A DNA stretch of 64,000 bases from positions 37,395 through 101,394 of the forward strand of contig NZ_JAGYPE020000013.1 of NCBI RefSeq assembly GCF_018343545.2, given 5' to 3'. This document shows, in pieces, positions 25,788-34,938 of this stretch. Source of the DNA: Neobacillus citreus (GTDB taxonomy: Bacteria > Bacillota > Bacilli > Bacillales > Cytobacillaceae). Under the pieces are notes generated by a model. It did no database searches, was not told the origin of the DNA, and saw nothing but the letters and a program-made list of their open reading frames with translations. Position numbers and translations under genes: made by a program. Position 1 is the first letter of the stretch; every line of letters begins with the position of its first letter.

Positions 25788-25803
25788 TGTGAATTGATTC
25801 ACA
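25788..25803. promoter_or_regulatory. Perfect Fnr/CRP-type palindrome in the nrf leader
   Basis: TGTGAATTGATTCACA fits TGTGA-N6-TCACA exactly. It lies about 30 bp before the start codon of the first nrf-operon gene, too close for class II activation of that start, so it could be a repression or fine-tuning site, or serve another promoter. Confidence 0.6.
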
Positions 25804-25884
25804 AAACAACTGAAATAAGAGGCTAGACTAAAAGATTTGCCTAACTGGGAATGAGAGGTATTACATGGAAGATTGTTTTCCTAC

Positions 25885-25932
25885 CCTATTTAAACCATTT
25901 GTGAGCTGGCTTCATCCGTGACGGAAATCACA
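25885..25932 (-). promoter_or_regulatory. Likely Fnr-activated promoter of the nrf operon
   Basis: On the minus strand TGTGATTTCCGTCACG (25917-25932) matches TGTGA-N6-TCACA at nine of ten positions. About 25 bp downstream TGGTTTAAAT/TAAATA offers an extended -10. The centre of the box falls about 41-43 bp before the predicted start of transcription, the classical distance for Fnr activation. This suggests induction of nitrite reduction without oxygen. Confidence 0.6.
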
Positions 25933-26039
25933 CTGAAATATAGAGTTATTTCTAAAATGTGAACATAAATTCTCTCTATTCTCATGATGTTTCTAGGGTA
26001 AAATTGATTTTACAATAATGTTTTTTTATTTTTCCAGAA

Positions 26040-26071
26040 AAAAAACCTCTCAACAATACGTTGAGAGATTT
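26040..26071 (-). terminator. Terminator after the small gene downstream of ytzC
   Basis: CTCTCAAC and GTTGAGAG pair around a five-base loop; on the minus strand the hairpin is followed by a run of T residues. Confidence 0.8.
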
Positions 26072-26088
26072 TGACAAATTTATGAAGA

Positions 26089-26259
26089 TTAATTATTTTC
26101 CTGGTGGAATTTCGATTTTACAGGCTGACCGCCAGTTTGTTCATACTTCTTTTTAGCTTGTTTAATGATGTCTGCATCTTGTCCAAACTCAATGTCCTGA
26201 TTGTTAATTCCGTTTCGCGTTTTTTGTTCAGGGTTTTGCTGTTTTGAACGTTTTTTCAA
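26089..26259 (-). CDS. Small Lys/Gln-rich protein coupled to ytzC, unknown function
   Basis: This 56-residue gene is too short for most gene finders. It starts at TTG 26259 and reads MKKRSKQQNPEQKTRN, GINNQDIEFGQDADIIKQAK, KKYEQTGGQPVKSKF, ending in HQENN. The start overlaps the TGA of ytzC by two bases (TTGA arrangement), and GGAGGAG inside ytzC lies seven bases upstream, so coupled translation is very likely. The composition (many K, Q, N; no Cys, no Trp) and the spore-former context suggest a small spore-associated protein, but I do not recognise the family with certainty. A terminator follows directly. Confidence 0.65.
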   Translation of the reverse strand: MKKRSKQQNPEQKTRNGINNQDIEFGQDADIIKQAKKKYEQTGGQPVKSKFHQENN

Positions 26260-26537
26260 AACTGTTCTCCTCCTCGGGTCCCTTGTAAAATCAAACTATT
26301 TTGCAGCTGCTGAACCTGCAGTCTCATTCTGTGCAGCTGTTCCCGCTGTTGCCCATTAGCGCTATGAGCCATCGTACAGATATCCTGATACGTCTGCTCA
26401 AGATTTTGCAGCGCCGTCGTATAATCATTATCATTGTAATGCTCCTGAAGACTGCTTTGCTTATACTGCTCCTCGGCGCAGCGAAGACAATCCTCCACCT
26501 GCTGCGTTAAGTTTTCCATTGATTCGCGAGTAGCCAT
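26256..26537 (-). CDS. ytzC: DUF2524 family protein YtzC
   Basis: A 93-residue helical protein (NLTQQVEDCLRCAEEQYKQS, later QQREQLHRMRLQVQQLQNSL), probably a coiled coil. It matches the small DUF2524/YtzC family found next to ytqA in Bacilli. Function unknown. ATG with GGGGGT ahead (weakly matching ribosome site). It is divergent from ytqA and cotranscribed with the following 56-residue gene. Confidence 0.75.
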   Translation of the reverse strand: MATRESMENLTQQVEDCLRCAEEQYKQSSLQEHYNDNDYTTALQNLEQTYQDICTMAHSANGQQREQLHRMRLQVQQLQNSLILQGTRGGEQF

Positions 26538-26739
26538 GTAAGAACCCCCTTCTTGATATGGCCCGACCTAAAATCATTCAATTGAAGCGCACAGCTTCAT
26601 TTCTTATTTTGTTCCTCATTCTTTTTCCTATTACACGATTGAATTGATAAATCCTGGCAGTGATAAATACTGTTGGATAAGGAATTCCTTCATGATAAAA
26701 TTGAATTTATGCAATTAATTAAAAAGGAGTTTTTCCTGA

Positions 26740-27702
26740 ATGTTTCAGACAAAACCTTTTCCATATGCAACTGATGATAAGCGTTACCATACATGGAATT
26801 ACCACCTGCGCCAGCAATTTGGTCACAAGGTGTTTAAAGTAGCCTTAGACGGTGGCTTTGACTGCCCAAATCGTGACGGTACTGTTGCTCACGGCGGCTG
26901 TACGTTTTGCAGCGCCGCAGGATCAGGCGATTTTGCCGGAAACCGGATCGAAAGCTTGGAGAAACAATTCAACGATATAAAGACAAAAATGCACACGAAA
27001 TGGAAGGACGGCAAATATATGGCCTACTTCCAAGCATTCACCAACACCCATGCTCCTGTCGAGGTTCTTCGTGAAAAATACGAAACGGTTCTTAAGCAGG
27101 AAGGAGTAGTAGGTTTGTCAATTGCAACACGGCCTGACTGTCTTCCAGATGATGTTGTGGAATACTTGGCCGAACTAAATGAAAGAACTTATTTGTGGGT
27201 TGAGCTTGGCTTGCAGACTGTTCATGAACGAACCGGTGAGCTCATCAATCGGGCCCATGATTTTCAGTGTTATGTCAATGGTGTGGCCAAATTAAGAAAG
27301 CATGGTATTAGAATTTGCACCCATATTATTAACGGACTCCCGCTTGAAACCTATGACATGATGATGGAAACTGCGCGAGAGGTCGCAAAGTTGGATGTGC
27401 AGGGCATTAAAATCCACCTTCTGCATCTGTTAAAAGGAACGCCAATGGTAAAGCAATACGAAAAAGGAATGCTTGAGTTTTTATCAAAGGAAGACTATGT
27501 AAACTTAGTATGCGACCAATTGGAAATTTTACCGCCGGAAATGATTGTTCACCGAATTACCGGTGACGGACCGATTGATTTAATGGTTGGACCGATGTGG
27601 AGCGTTAATAAGTGGGAAGTCTTAAACAGTATTGATGCAGAATTAAAAAGAAGGGAAAGCTGGCAAGGTAAGTTTTTTCAAGAGGAGTTTGTTGACCGAT
27701 GA
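26740..27702 (+). CDS. ytqA: Radical SAM protein, TIGR01212 family (YtqA/MnmL-like)
   Basis: A 320-residue radical SAM enzyme. The cluster-binding cysteines are in CPNRDGTVAHGGCTFCSAAG (C-x(11)-C-x2-C pattern of this family). The rest follows a partial TIM barrel with GLSIATRPDCLPDDVVEYL and GLQTVHERT. In recent work YtqA and the adjacent YtqB were linked to processing and methylation of the wobble uridine side chain of tRNA (nm5 to mnm5); YtqB is the methyltransferase MnmM. The gene overlaps ytqB by four bases (ATGA), supporting a shared pathway. The ribosome site AAAAAGGAG precedes the ATG. Confidence 0.85.
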   Translation: MFQTKPFPYATDDKRYHTWNYHLRQQFGHKVFKVALDGGFDCPNRDGTVAHGGCTFCSAAGSGDFAGNRIESLEKQFNDIKTKMHTKWKDGKYMAYFQAFTNTHAPVEVLREKYETVLKQEGVVGLSIATRPDCLPDDVVEYLAELNERTYLWVELGLQTVHERTGELINRAHDFQCYVNGVAKLRKHGIRICTHIINGLPLETYDMMMETAREVAKLDVQGIKIHLLHLLKGTPMVKQYEKGMLEFLSKEDYVNLVCDQLEILPPEMIVHRITGDGPIDLMVGPMWSVNKWEVLNSIDAELKRRESWQGKFFQEEFVDR

Positions 27703-28271
27703 AAATGGAAAGAATTCTTCCGTATGCCAGAAAACTACTTCAAAAAGCAGTTAGCCAAGGTGATATAGTGGTGGATGCCACATTAGGGAATGGGCATGAT
27801 ACTGTATTTCTCGCTGACCTGGTTGGAGAAAGCGGCCATGTTTTTGGTTTTGATGTTCAGGTACAAGCAGTGCAGGCTGCTCAACAACGATTAAAACAGC
27901 AAGGGCTGTTAGAACGGGCCACTCTTTTTCACGCCGGTCATGAAAAATCTGCCGAGCTTATACCAGCAGCGTATCACAGTAAGATTACTGGTGCTATTTT
28001 TAACCTCGGCTACTTGCCAGGCAGCGACAAAACGATTGTCACTCGGCCTGAGACAACAGTCACCGCGATTGAACAATTGCTTGAACTGATGGCTCCTGAA
28101 GGAATTATCGTTCTTGTTATATACCATGGTCATGAAGGAGGCGCGATTGAGCGCGATGCCCTTTTGGAATACTGCCACAGCCTGGACCAAAATTTAGCAC
28201 ATGTCCTGCAATATCAATTCATCAATCAAAAAAACAATCCGCCATTTATTGTGGCGATTGAAAAAAAATAG
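27699..28271 (+). CDS. mnmM: SAM-dependent tRNA wobble-uridine methyltransferase (YtqB/MnmM)
   Basis: A 190-residue class I methyltransferase with motif I VVDATLGNGHDTVFLA (24-39), the acidic end of strand 2 in FGFDVQ and the family motif NLGYLPGSDK. YtqB from B. subtilis and S. aureus methylates 5-aminomethyl-(2-thio)uridine in tRNA, completing mnm5U formation. It overlaps the radical SAM gene by ATGA and is followed by a strong terminator. Confidence 0.85.
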   Translation: MKMERILPYARKLLQKAVSQGDIVVDATLGNGHDTVFLADLVGESGHVFGFDVQVQAVQAAQQRLKQQGLLERATLFHAGHEKSAELIPAAYHSKITGAIFNLGYLPGSDKTIVTRPETTVTAIEQLLELMAPEGIIVLVIYHGHEGGAIERDALLEYCHSLDQNLAHVLQYQFINQKNNPPFIVAIEKK

Positions 28272-28273
28272 GA

Positions 28274-28304
28274 AAAACCAGGCGGGGGCCTGGTTTTTTG
28301 TTAT
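28274..28304 (+). terminator. Terminator after ytqB
   Basis: AAAACCAGGC and GCCTGGTTTT pair around GGG, followed by TTTT. Being nearly symmetric it can also serve the convergent ytpB. Confidence 0.88.
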
Positions 28305-29389
28305 TACATTTTCAAAAGCAGCCGAGTCACAAATGATGGCATCGCTTTTTGCAAAGAACGGTACATTAGTCCATTAAAATAAAAGAAATAGCTGATCCAG
28401 CCGCCTGCTTTGATGACTTTTTTGGCAAGCTTCCTGACATCCCTCTGCTTACGGACCTTGGAATCGGATAAATAGATGCCAAGCAAGCCGCGATTAATAA
28501 GCTGATGAAATCCTTTGTGAGGAAGAAACTCGGTATGCCTGTCCGCTTCCACGACAAAATGCTTTAAGCGATTAAACAGGGTTTCCTGGTTTTCGTAATA
28601 AAAGCAGAAATTTAGGTCGCCTCCTGCCATATCCTCCTCTTGGTCAATAAAATAATCCAAAAGAATATGCAGGCCTTGTATGTAAGGGAAATAGCCATTA
28701 CGGATATTTTCAGCATCGCTGGCTGTAAAATCATCCCGCATCGCGTAAGACACTAGACAAAATATTCCTAATGTCGAACCCGAGCAGGCTGAGAACTCGT
28801 ACCATTCCATTTTCGGCAAGTGGTTTTGATGGCGTTGAAACCAATTTTCAAGCCTGGGCACCCGTTCTTCCTTTTTTACATGCTTGTGAATTTGCAAATC
28901 ACAATAGTATTCGCAAAGTTCAAGCAGATATTCTTTTATAAATTCATAATGTTTCAATTCCCTTAAAACACTGCGGCATGTCTCTGACAAATCATTTAAA
29001 TAACCGCCGTCATCCTGGTCCTCGCGAAGACGGTAATAGTTTTTCCGATCCGCATGTAATACAAGGGCATCCGACATCGATTCATGAAGAGCCGCAAAAT
29101 CATTTGGATCAAGTGATGTGCTCCGGTCACAAAGATTGTCCAAGTAATCGCTAATTGTTTGGTAGGCGACGATAAACTTGACCGCTTTTTTATAGTGCTC
29201 ATTTGCGGTCAAAGCCATTATGGCACCGCCTTCACAATGAAATGTCTTATGCTCGATGCTGGCAAGTGCCTGCTTCCTGAGTTCCGGATTAGGAATTTTT
29301 TCGGCGCGATTTTTCCAATACGCCAATTCTTGATGGACAGTCGGAATGATTTTGCGATAAACCCTCGACATAAGGGTGATTGGCTTCAT
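28304..29389 (-). CDS. ytpB: Tetraprenyl-beta-curcumene synthase (DUF2600, YtpB)
   Basis: A 361-residue DUF2600 protein, the large terpene synthase family founded by B. subtilis YtpB, which makes tetraprenyl-beta-curcumene from heptaprenyl diphosphate on the way to sesquarterpenes (baciterpenols) of membranes and spores. The Asp-rich DYLDNLCDR (81-89) is the likely Mg-diphosphate motif; a second acidic stretch is FIDQEEDMAGGDLN. The gene follows ytpA by 18 bp, as in the ytpAB operon. The cyclase gene sqhC is not in this window. Confidence 0.92.
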   Translation of the reverse strand: MKPITLMSRVYRKIIPTVHQELAYWKNRAEKIPNPELRKQALASIEHKTFHCEGGAIMALTANEHYKKAVKFIVAYQTISDYLDNLCDRSTSLDPNDFAALHESMSDALVLHADRKNYYRLREDQDDGGYLNDLSETCRSVLRELKHYEFIKEYLLELCEYYCDLQIHKHVKKEERVPRLENWFQRHQNHLPKMEWYEFSACSGSTLGIFCLVSYAMRDDFTASDAENIRNGYFPYIQGLHILLDYFIDQEEDMAGGDLNFCFYYENQETLFNRLKHFVVEADRHTEFLPHKGFHQLINRGLLGIYLSDSKVRKQRDVRKLAKKVIKAGGWISYFFYFNGLMYRSLQKAMPSFVTRLLLKM

Positions 29390-29407
29390 GGAAAAAGTCC
29401 CCCCATT

Positions 29408-30211
29408 CTAAACGATATAACCGATGGCTTTTAACTGGCTGTAAACAAAATCCTTAGCATATTCAAATACTTCTTCCCGTTCGGGTTCATTAAAAATTTC
29501 GTGGTAGCATTTTGGCCATTCCTTAAATCTCTTTTCAGACAGTGGAACACGATTAAACCAATCCTTAACATGAGCCTTGTTTACGATTTTGTCATCCCCG
29601 CCCTGCATTACCAGCATAGGGACATCACGTGTTTTTCCAAGGTTAAGGAAAGCTTGTTTGATGGCATCCGCAAGTTCACGATACCATCTTACCGAAACCT
29701 TTGTCACGTAAAGAGTATCATTCGAATCAGCTTCCCTGACATCCTCATTCCTCGTTGCCATTTGTACTGTCAGCCCTGAATTCATTCTAAAGGACGGAAA
29801 AACCACATTTAAGGCATAGGAAAGAAAGTTTAACAATTTGGATGGCGGCTTGATTAAGCCTAAACATGGAGAGGACAAAATCACGCCAGCAATGTTTACT
29901 CTTTCTTCTTGAAGGAGTCGAATAGTAATCAACCCGCCCATACTATGGCCCAGCAAAAAAACAGGCAATTCATATCGATAGGCTGCTTGAACCCAATCTT
30001 TTACTTCAAATATGTATTCATCAAAGGAATCGATATGTCCGCGGCGCGATCGCGTTGTCATTCCCTGCCCGGGAAGGTCGGCCATAATGACATGAAAGCC
30101 GGACGTGCGCCACATCTCAATCAGCCATCCGTATCGGCGATGGTGCTCCATGGCGCCGTGAACCATGACAATAACAGCCTTCGCTTCCCCTTCTGCTTCC
30201 CACTTCCACAT
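29408..30211 (-). CDS. ytpA: Alpha/beta hydrolase, phospholipase (YtpA, bacilysocin-type)
   Basis: A 267-residue serine hydrolase of the monoglyceride lipase type: nucleophile elbow GHSMGG, oxyanion region VHGAMEHHRRY, the acid in MQGGDDKIV and a C-terminal CYHEIFNEPER histidine. In B. subtilis YtpA is a lysophospholipase-type enzyme needed for the phospholipid antibiotic bacilysocin. ATG after GGGGG. It is the first gene of the ytpAB unit, divergent from ytoA. Confidence 0.85.
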   Translation of the reverse strand: MWKWEAEGEAKAVIVMVHGAMEHHRRYGWLIEMWRTSGFHVIMADLPGQGMTTRSRRGHIDSFDEYIFEVKDWVQAAYRYELPVFLLGHSMGGLITIRLLQEERVNIAGVILSSPCLGLIKPPSKLLNFLSYALNVVFPSFRMNSGLTVQMATRNEDVREADSNDTLYVTKVSVRWYRELADAIKQAFLNLGKTRDVPMLVMQGGDDKIVNKAHVKDWFNRVPLSEKRFKEWPKCYHEIFNEPEREEVFEYAKDFVYSQLKAIGYIV

Positions 30212-30361
30212 AACTGATCCCCCTAAAACGTTATCATTTTTTGTATTTTACCATATAGGAAAGACTAATAAGAATCTAAATGAATTTTTTAATTGCGATA
30301 TTTTTTGTCATTCCTTGGCTTGATTCGTTAAAATAGAATTATCATTCAAAAAGGAGCGAGC

Positions 30362-30871
30362 ATGATGATTTACCCTTTTAAAGATAAATACCCTGTTATT
30401 TCCGACACTGCCTATATTGCAGATTATGTAACCATTACAGGAGATGTTGAAATCGGCGATGAATCCAGCGTCTGGTTTAATTCCGTTATTAGAGGCGATG
30501 TAGCGCCGACAAGAATCGGTAACAAAGTAAACATCCAGGACAATTCCGTCCTGCATCAAAGCCCAAATAACCCACTTATTTTAGAGGATGAAGTGACCGT
30601 TGGCCATCAGGTCATATTACATAGCTGCATCATCCGAAAAGGAGCACTTATTGGAATGGGATCGATTATTTTGGACCAGGCGGAAATTGGCGAAGGTGCC
30701 TTTATTGGTGCTGGCAGTCTTGTTCCGCAAGGCAAAAAAATCCCTCCTAATACATTAGCATTTGGAAGACCAGCTAAAGTTATTAGAGAAATCACTCCTG
30801 AAGATATTAAGGAAATGGAAAGAATCACAAGAGAATATGCAGAAAAAGGGCAATTTTATAAATCCCTGTAA
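30362..30871 (+). CDS. ytoA: Gamma-carbonic anhydrase-like hexapeptide protein (YtoA)
   Basis: A 169-residue left-handed beta-helix protein: hexapeptide repeats such as VEIGDESSVWFNSVIRGD and IRKGALIGMGSIILDQAEIG. The gamma-class zinc ligands can be seen as H in SVLHQS, H in TVGHQV and H in VILHSC. Relatives are gamma carbonic anhydrases or PaaY-type thioesterases; activity in Bacilli is not established. The ATG follows AAAGGAG. It is directly followed by repeat element copy 2. Confidence 0.82.
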   Translation: MMIYPFKDKYPVISDTAYIADYVTITGDVEIGDESSVWFNSVIRGDVAPTRIGNKVNIQDNSVLHQSPNNPLILEDEVTVGHQVILHSCIIRKGALIGMGSIILDQAEIGEGAFIGAGSLVPQGKKIPPNTLAFGRPAKVIREITPEDIKEMERITREYAEKGQFYKSL

Positions 30872-30979
30872 ATGATAACTCGCCGATTGGCAAGTCCGAT
30901 AGGACGAAGACAGAGGCGTAGTTGAATTTATGCGTTAGGAAAGTATAAATTTGAAAAAATTTATACTTTCCTATTAGCC
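30870..30979 (+). repeat. Dispersed RNA-like repeat element, copy 2
   Basis: This copy starts at the ytoA stop codon (TAAATGATAACTCGCC). Hairpin 1 is ACTCGCC-GATT-GGCAAGT, hairpin 2 GTCC-GATA-GGAC, then the constant GAGGCGTAGTTGAATTTATG and a perfect 15-bp stem AGGAAAGTATAAATT with its complement, ending in TATTAGCC and AAAAAGG. It is the least damaged of the three copies for the 3' stem. The ytoA transcript must run into it. Confidence 0.7.
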
Positions 30980-30981
30980 AA

Positions 30982-31020
30982 AAAGGCACCCAATCTTAAC
31001 GATGGGTGCCTTTACTTTTC
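30982..31020. terminator. Bidirectional terminator between ytoA/repeat and asnB
   Basis: AAAGGCACCCA and TGGGTGCCTTT pair around AATCTTAACGA-type loop bases; T/A-rich flanks occur on both sides. Confidence 0.85.
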
Positions 31021-31023
31021 CAT

Positions 31024-32922
31024 TTATCTGCTCGCTAATACTATATCTTTTTTATACTCGCTTTGAAAGGAGTATACTCCTTCAACATACACCTGATGCC
31101 AAACCATAAACATAAGAACAGTCCAAATCTTTCGGCTGTTGTCAGCTTTATCCTGACAATGGTCATCAAGAAGCTTTAACAGGTACGTCTTATTGATTAA
31201 ATGGTCTGTCTGGCTTTCACGAATGATATTTTTTGCCCAATCATTCATCTCAGCCTTTAGCCAGTGGCGGATAGGAACAGGGAAGCCAAGCTTCTTCCGG
31301 TTTAGAACATGATCAGGAACGACCCCTTCGGCGGCCTTCCGCAAAACGTACTTAGTAGTGCCGTTAGCTGTTTTCAAGCTAGTTGGGATTTTCGAGGCCA
31401 CTTCAAATACTGCCTTATCTAAGAACGGCACGCGCAGTTCCAATGAATGAGCCATCGTCATTTTATCAGCCTTTAGTAAAATATCGCCGCGCATCCAAGT
31501 ATGGATATCGATATATTGCATCCTGTCAACCGGATCATAACCTCTTGATTCCTCATAAAGAGGCTTGGTGATATCGGTATAGTTCAAGCCTTCACGATAG
31601 ACACTCAAAAGCTCACGTTTTTCCGCTTCGTCGAACATCTTGGCATTACCAATGTAGCGCTGCTCCATCGGTGTCACCCCGCGTTCAATAAAGCTCTTTC
31701 CTTTCATCCCTTCCGGAAGCATATCGGCAATTCCTTTTAGAAGGACCTTTCCGACTCTAGGAATTTTATTAAAAATCTTCAAATCGCCAGGCTCGCGGTA
31801 AATATTATAGCCGCCAAACAATTCATCAGCGCCTTCGCCTGAAAGAACAACCGTAACATGCTTTCTCGCTTCACGGGCGACAAAATATAATGGAACACAG
31901 GCTGGGTCGGCAAGCGGGTCATCCATATGCCAAATAATTTTCGGAACTTCTTTCATATATTCCTCAGGCGTAATGATATAACTGATGTTTTCTACGCCAA
32001 GCTTTTCAGCTGTTTCCTTGGCGACATCAATTTCACTGAAGCCATTGTGCTCAAATCCGACGGAAAACGTTTTAATAGCCGGATGGAATTGCTTTGCAAT
32101 CGAGGCAATGATGGAAGAGTCAATCCCACCTGATAAGAAGGAACCAACCGGAACATCACTGCGCATATGCTTTTCAACCGAATCAAACAGAATATCACGG
32201 ATTTCCTTTACGAAATCATCTTCCGATTTTAGTACTGGGTGAAAATGTGCCTTCCAGTAGCGGTTCATTTCCATCTTCGAGCCGATTTTTTTTGTGAAAT
32301 AATGGCCTGGTTCAAGCTTTTTAATTCCTTCAGATAGGGTATCAGGTTCTGGAACAAACTGATAGGTTAAATAATGCTGCAAGGAATCATAATCCAGCAC
32401 ATCATTTTTAAGAGCCAGCAAAATGCTCTTTTTCTCAGAAGCAAAGAAGGTTCTGTCACCATCCTCCATATAAAAGAATGGTTTAATTCCAAACGGATCT
32501 CGTGCCCCATAAAGTGTTTGTTCCTGCTTATCCCAGATAACAAAAGCAAACATCCCGCGCAAGCGTTCAACTGCTTTTTCTTTTAGATGGCTGTAGAGGG
32601 CAATGATAACCTCTGTATCAGAGCTTGTGGAAAAAGTTAGTCCTTCTTTGAGCAACTCTTCACGAAGCTCGACATAGTTATAAATTTCACCGTTAAAAAT
32701 AATCCAGTATCTTTCGTTTTCATACGTTAGCGGCTGGTGCCCGGATTCAATATCAATGATACTTAACCGGCGGAAACCAAATTGAATATGATCATCATAA
32801 TAATAACCATCATCATCTGGTCCACGATGGGTTATAATATCGTTCATATTTTTAAAAAGCTGCTTTTCTTCGTCACGATAATTTTGCGTTTTGTCATGTA
32901 CACAACCGATAAAACCGCACAT
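31024..32922 (-). CDS. asnB: Asparagine synthase (glutamine-hydrolysing)
   Basis: A 632-residue class-II amidotransferase: after the initiator Met comes the catalytic cysteine (MCGFIGCVHD), then the glutaminase domain with RGPDDDGYY and RLSIIDIE, and the synthetase domain with the PP-loop SFLSGGIDSSIIAS and VVLSGEGADELFGGY. It converts aspartate, glutamine and ATP to asparagine. ATG 32922 is required to expose the N-terminal cysteine and follows AGGTGAGG; the frame to 32934 is an artefact. B. subtilis asnB also lies next to metK. AsnB-type enzymes can act on wall precursors in some species (amidation of meso-DAP), which is a possible second role. Confidence 0.95.
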   Translation of the reverse strand: MCGFIGCVHDKTQNYRDEEKQLFKNMNDIITHRGPDDDGYYYDDHIQFGFRRLSIIDIESGHQPLTYENERYWIIFNGEIYNYVELREELLKEGLTFSTSSDTEVIIALYSHLKEKAVERLRGMFAFVIWDKQEQTLYGARDPFGIKPFFYMEDGDRTFFASEKKSILLALKNDVLDYDSLQHYLTYQFVPEPDTLSEGIKKLEPGHYFTKKIGSKMEMNRYWKAHFHPVLKSEDDFVKEIRDILFDSVEKHMRSDVPVGSFLSGGIDSSIIASIAKQFHPAIKTFSVGFEHNGFSEIDVAKETAEKLGVENISYIITPEEYMKEVPKIIWHMDDPLADPACVPLYFVAREARKHVTVVLSGEGADELFGGYNIYREPGDLKIFNKIPRVGKVLLKGIADMLPEGMKGKSFIERGVTPMEQRYIGNAKMFDEAEKRELLSVYREGLNYTDITKPLYEESRGYDPVDRMQYIDIHTWMRGDILLKADKMTMAHSLELRVPFLDKAVFEVASKIPTSLKTANGTTKYVLRKAAEGVVPDHVLNRKKLGFPVPIRHWLKAEMNDWAKNIIRESQTDHLINKTYLLKLLDDHCQDKADNSRKIWTVLMFMVWHQVYVEGVYSFQSEYKKDIVLASR

Positions 32923-33117
32923 TATGTACCTCACCTACTCTATTTCAAAATATCCTTTTGTAAAAACATACTCTCTAATACTACCACTTTTTTTTCAAAA
33001 ATGGCACTGTGAACAAAAGGAAAATCATGTATCCTCATTTTTTACTTCAATAGTCCTACTTAAACATTTTATTCCAATTTTTAAAACACTGAACAAGAAA
33101 ATAGACGTTTAATGAAA

Positions 33118-33150
33118 AATGGGAGTTACACCTTAATGCAACTCCCTCTC
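33118..33150 (-). terminator. Terminator of metK
   Basis: On the minus strand GGGAGTTGC and GTAACTCCC (G.U allowed) flank a short loop and are followed by ATTTTT. Confidence 0.7.
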
Positions 33151-33154
33151 CATA

Positions 33155-34357
33155 TTATTTTCCTTCCGCCTGCTCACGTAATGCATCTGCCTTATCAGTG
33201 CGTTCCCAAGGAAGATCAACATCCGTACGGCCAAAATGTCCGTAAGCTGCTGTTTGCTTATAGATGGGGCGGCGTAAATCCAGCATTTTAATGATTCCTG
33301 CAGGGCGCAGGTCGAAGTTTTTACTTACTAAGTCAACCAATACCTCTTCGCTGACTTTGCCTGTGCCAAAAGTATCGATAGAAATCGATACCGGTCTTGC
33401 TACACCAATCGCATAGGCAAGCTGGACTTCACATTTTTCAGCTAAACCTGCTGCGACAATATTTTTTGCAACATAACGTGCAGCATAAGCGGCAGAACGG
33501 TCAACCTTTGTCGGGTCCTTACCGGAAAAAGCGCCGCCGCCGTGACGGGCATAGCCTCCGTAAGTATCCACGATAATTTTGCGGCCAGTCAGTCCTGCAT
33601 CCCCCTGCGGTCCGCCGATTACAAAGCGGCCGGTTGGGTTTATAAAATATTTTGTATTTTCATCGATTAATTCTTTTGGTACAACCGGATTAATGACATG
33701 TTCCTTAACATTGCGCTGGATTTGCTCTAGTCCAATTTCCGGATGGTGCTGGGTGGAAATAACAATTGTATCAATCCGAACCGGTTTGTTGTTCTCATCG
33801 TATTCGACCGTTACTTGTGTTTTTCCGTCCGGACGAAGGTATGGAAGGATATCCTCTTTACGAACCTCCGTTAACCTGCGGGCAAGCTTATGGGCTAAAG
33901 ATATTGGAAGAGGCATCAGCTCTTTCGTTTCGTTACAGGCGAAGCCGAACATTAAGCCTTGGTCACCTGCACCAATTGCTTCAATTTCTTTATCTGACAT
34001 TTGACCTTCACGAGCTTCAAGTGCTTGATTGACACCCATGGCAATGTCAGGAGACTGTTCATCAATAGAGGTTAACACCGCACATGTTTCCGAATCAAAG
34101 CCATATTTCGCACGAACGTAGCCAATTTCTTTGATCGTCTCACGAACAATTTTTGGGATATCTACATATGTAGAGGTAGTGATTTCGCCGGCAACTAGAA
34201 CTAAGCCGGTCGTTACTGATGTTTCAGCAGCTACGCGGGCATTTGCATCCTTTGCTAGAATAGCGTCTAAAATAGAATCAGAAATCTGGTCGCAAATCTT
34301 ATCAGGATGACCTTCAGTTACTGATTCAGAAGTGAACAAATGGCGTTTTAGTGACAT
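33155..34357 (-). CDS. metK: S-adenosylmethionine synthetase
   Basis: A 400-residue MetK that makes SAM from methionine and ATP. Signatures: [32 protein letters not shown] (hexapeptide motif) and [19 protein letters not shown] with the P-loop-like glycines. ATG after GGAGG. It is under the S-box upstream, so its product represses its own synthesis. It also feeds SpeD and the radical SAM and methyltransferase enzymes found in this window. Confidence 0.97.
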   Translation of the reverse strand: MSLKRHLFTSESVTEGHPDKICDQISDSILDAILAKDANARVAAETSVTTGLVLVAGEITTSTYVDIPKIVRETIKEIGYVRAKYGFDSETCAVLTSIDEQSPDIAMGVNQALEAREGQMSDKEIEAIGAGDQGLMFGFACNETKELMPLPISLAHKLARRLTEVRKEDILPYLRPDGKTQVTVEYDENNKPVRIDTIVISTQHHPEIGLEQIQRNVKEHVINPVVPKELIDENTKYFINPTGRFVIGGPQGDAGLTGRKIIVDTYGGYARHGGGAFSGKDPTKVDRSAAYAARYVAKNIVAAGLAEKCEVQLAYAIGVARPVSISIDTFGTGKVSEEVLVDLVSKNFDLRPAGIIKMLDLRRPIYKQTAAYGHFGRTDVDLPWERTDKADALREQAEGK

Positions 34358-34569
34358 CTGAATTCCTCCTATAATAATGAAATAATGAGGCTGCTTTTTT
34401 CAAAGGTTAACACCCTTTCCAAATAACCTCCATTTTGATACGGAACTCATCCCTAATAGTATGAAATAAACATCAGGTTTTTATGAAATACTACCGAAAA
34501 AACCCAACCGAAATTCTTTAGAAGATTAGTAAAGCGATTCAAACAGCACGTGTGTTTGCCAAATAGACA

Positions 34570-34768
34570 AAAAAACCTTTCCATGAGGAAAGGTTGAATG
34601 CAAACATTTTGCGTGCCTTTCACTCTTATCGTTCAAGGACAAGCCTTGCATCAGGTTGAGCACCTTTGCCCGAAAAACGACTAAAAATAGACATTTTCCT
34701 AGTTGCAGGTTGCTGGGTTTCATAGGGCCTGTCCCTCCACCAGCTCGGGATAAGAGAGTATCCGTTCA
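34570..34768 (-). promoter_or_regulatory. SAM-I (S-box) riboswitch of metK
   Basis: On the minus strand the conserved parts appear in order: CTCTTATCCCGAGCTGGTGG, AGGGACAGGCCC, TATGAAACCCAGCAACC and GGTGCTCAACCTGATGCAAG, followed by a helix closing with GATAAGAG. The expression platform is a terminator, CCTTTCC and GGAAAGG followed by seven T. SAM binding favours termination. Confidence 0.95.
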
Positions 34769-34938
34769 AGATTAAATCATACCCCAGATTCTTAAAGTAT
34801 GTCAATGTATTTTTTAGCAACATTAACCAAAATATACAATGGAGTATGATACAAAATATGCTTAAACTGTTTTTTTCATGACTTTTTAATCACCTTTAGA
34901 ATAATGTATAAAATACAGCATAATTTCGTCAATTAGTA

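Noticed and set aside
25788..25803. Perfect Fnr box as the main activator site of the nrf operon
   Set aside because: Activation from 41.5 bp would place the transcription start beyond the first start codon; the upstream box fits better, so this one is listed only as a possible secondary site.
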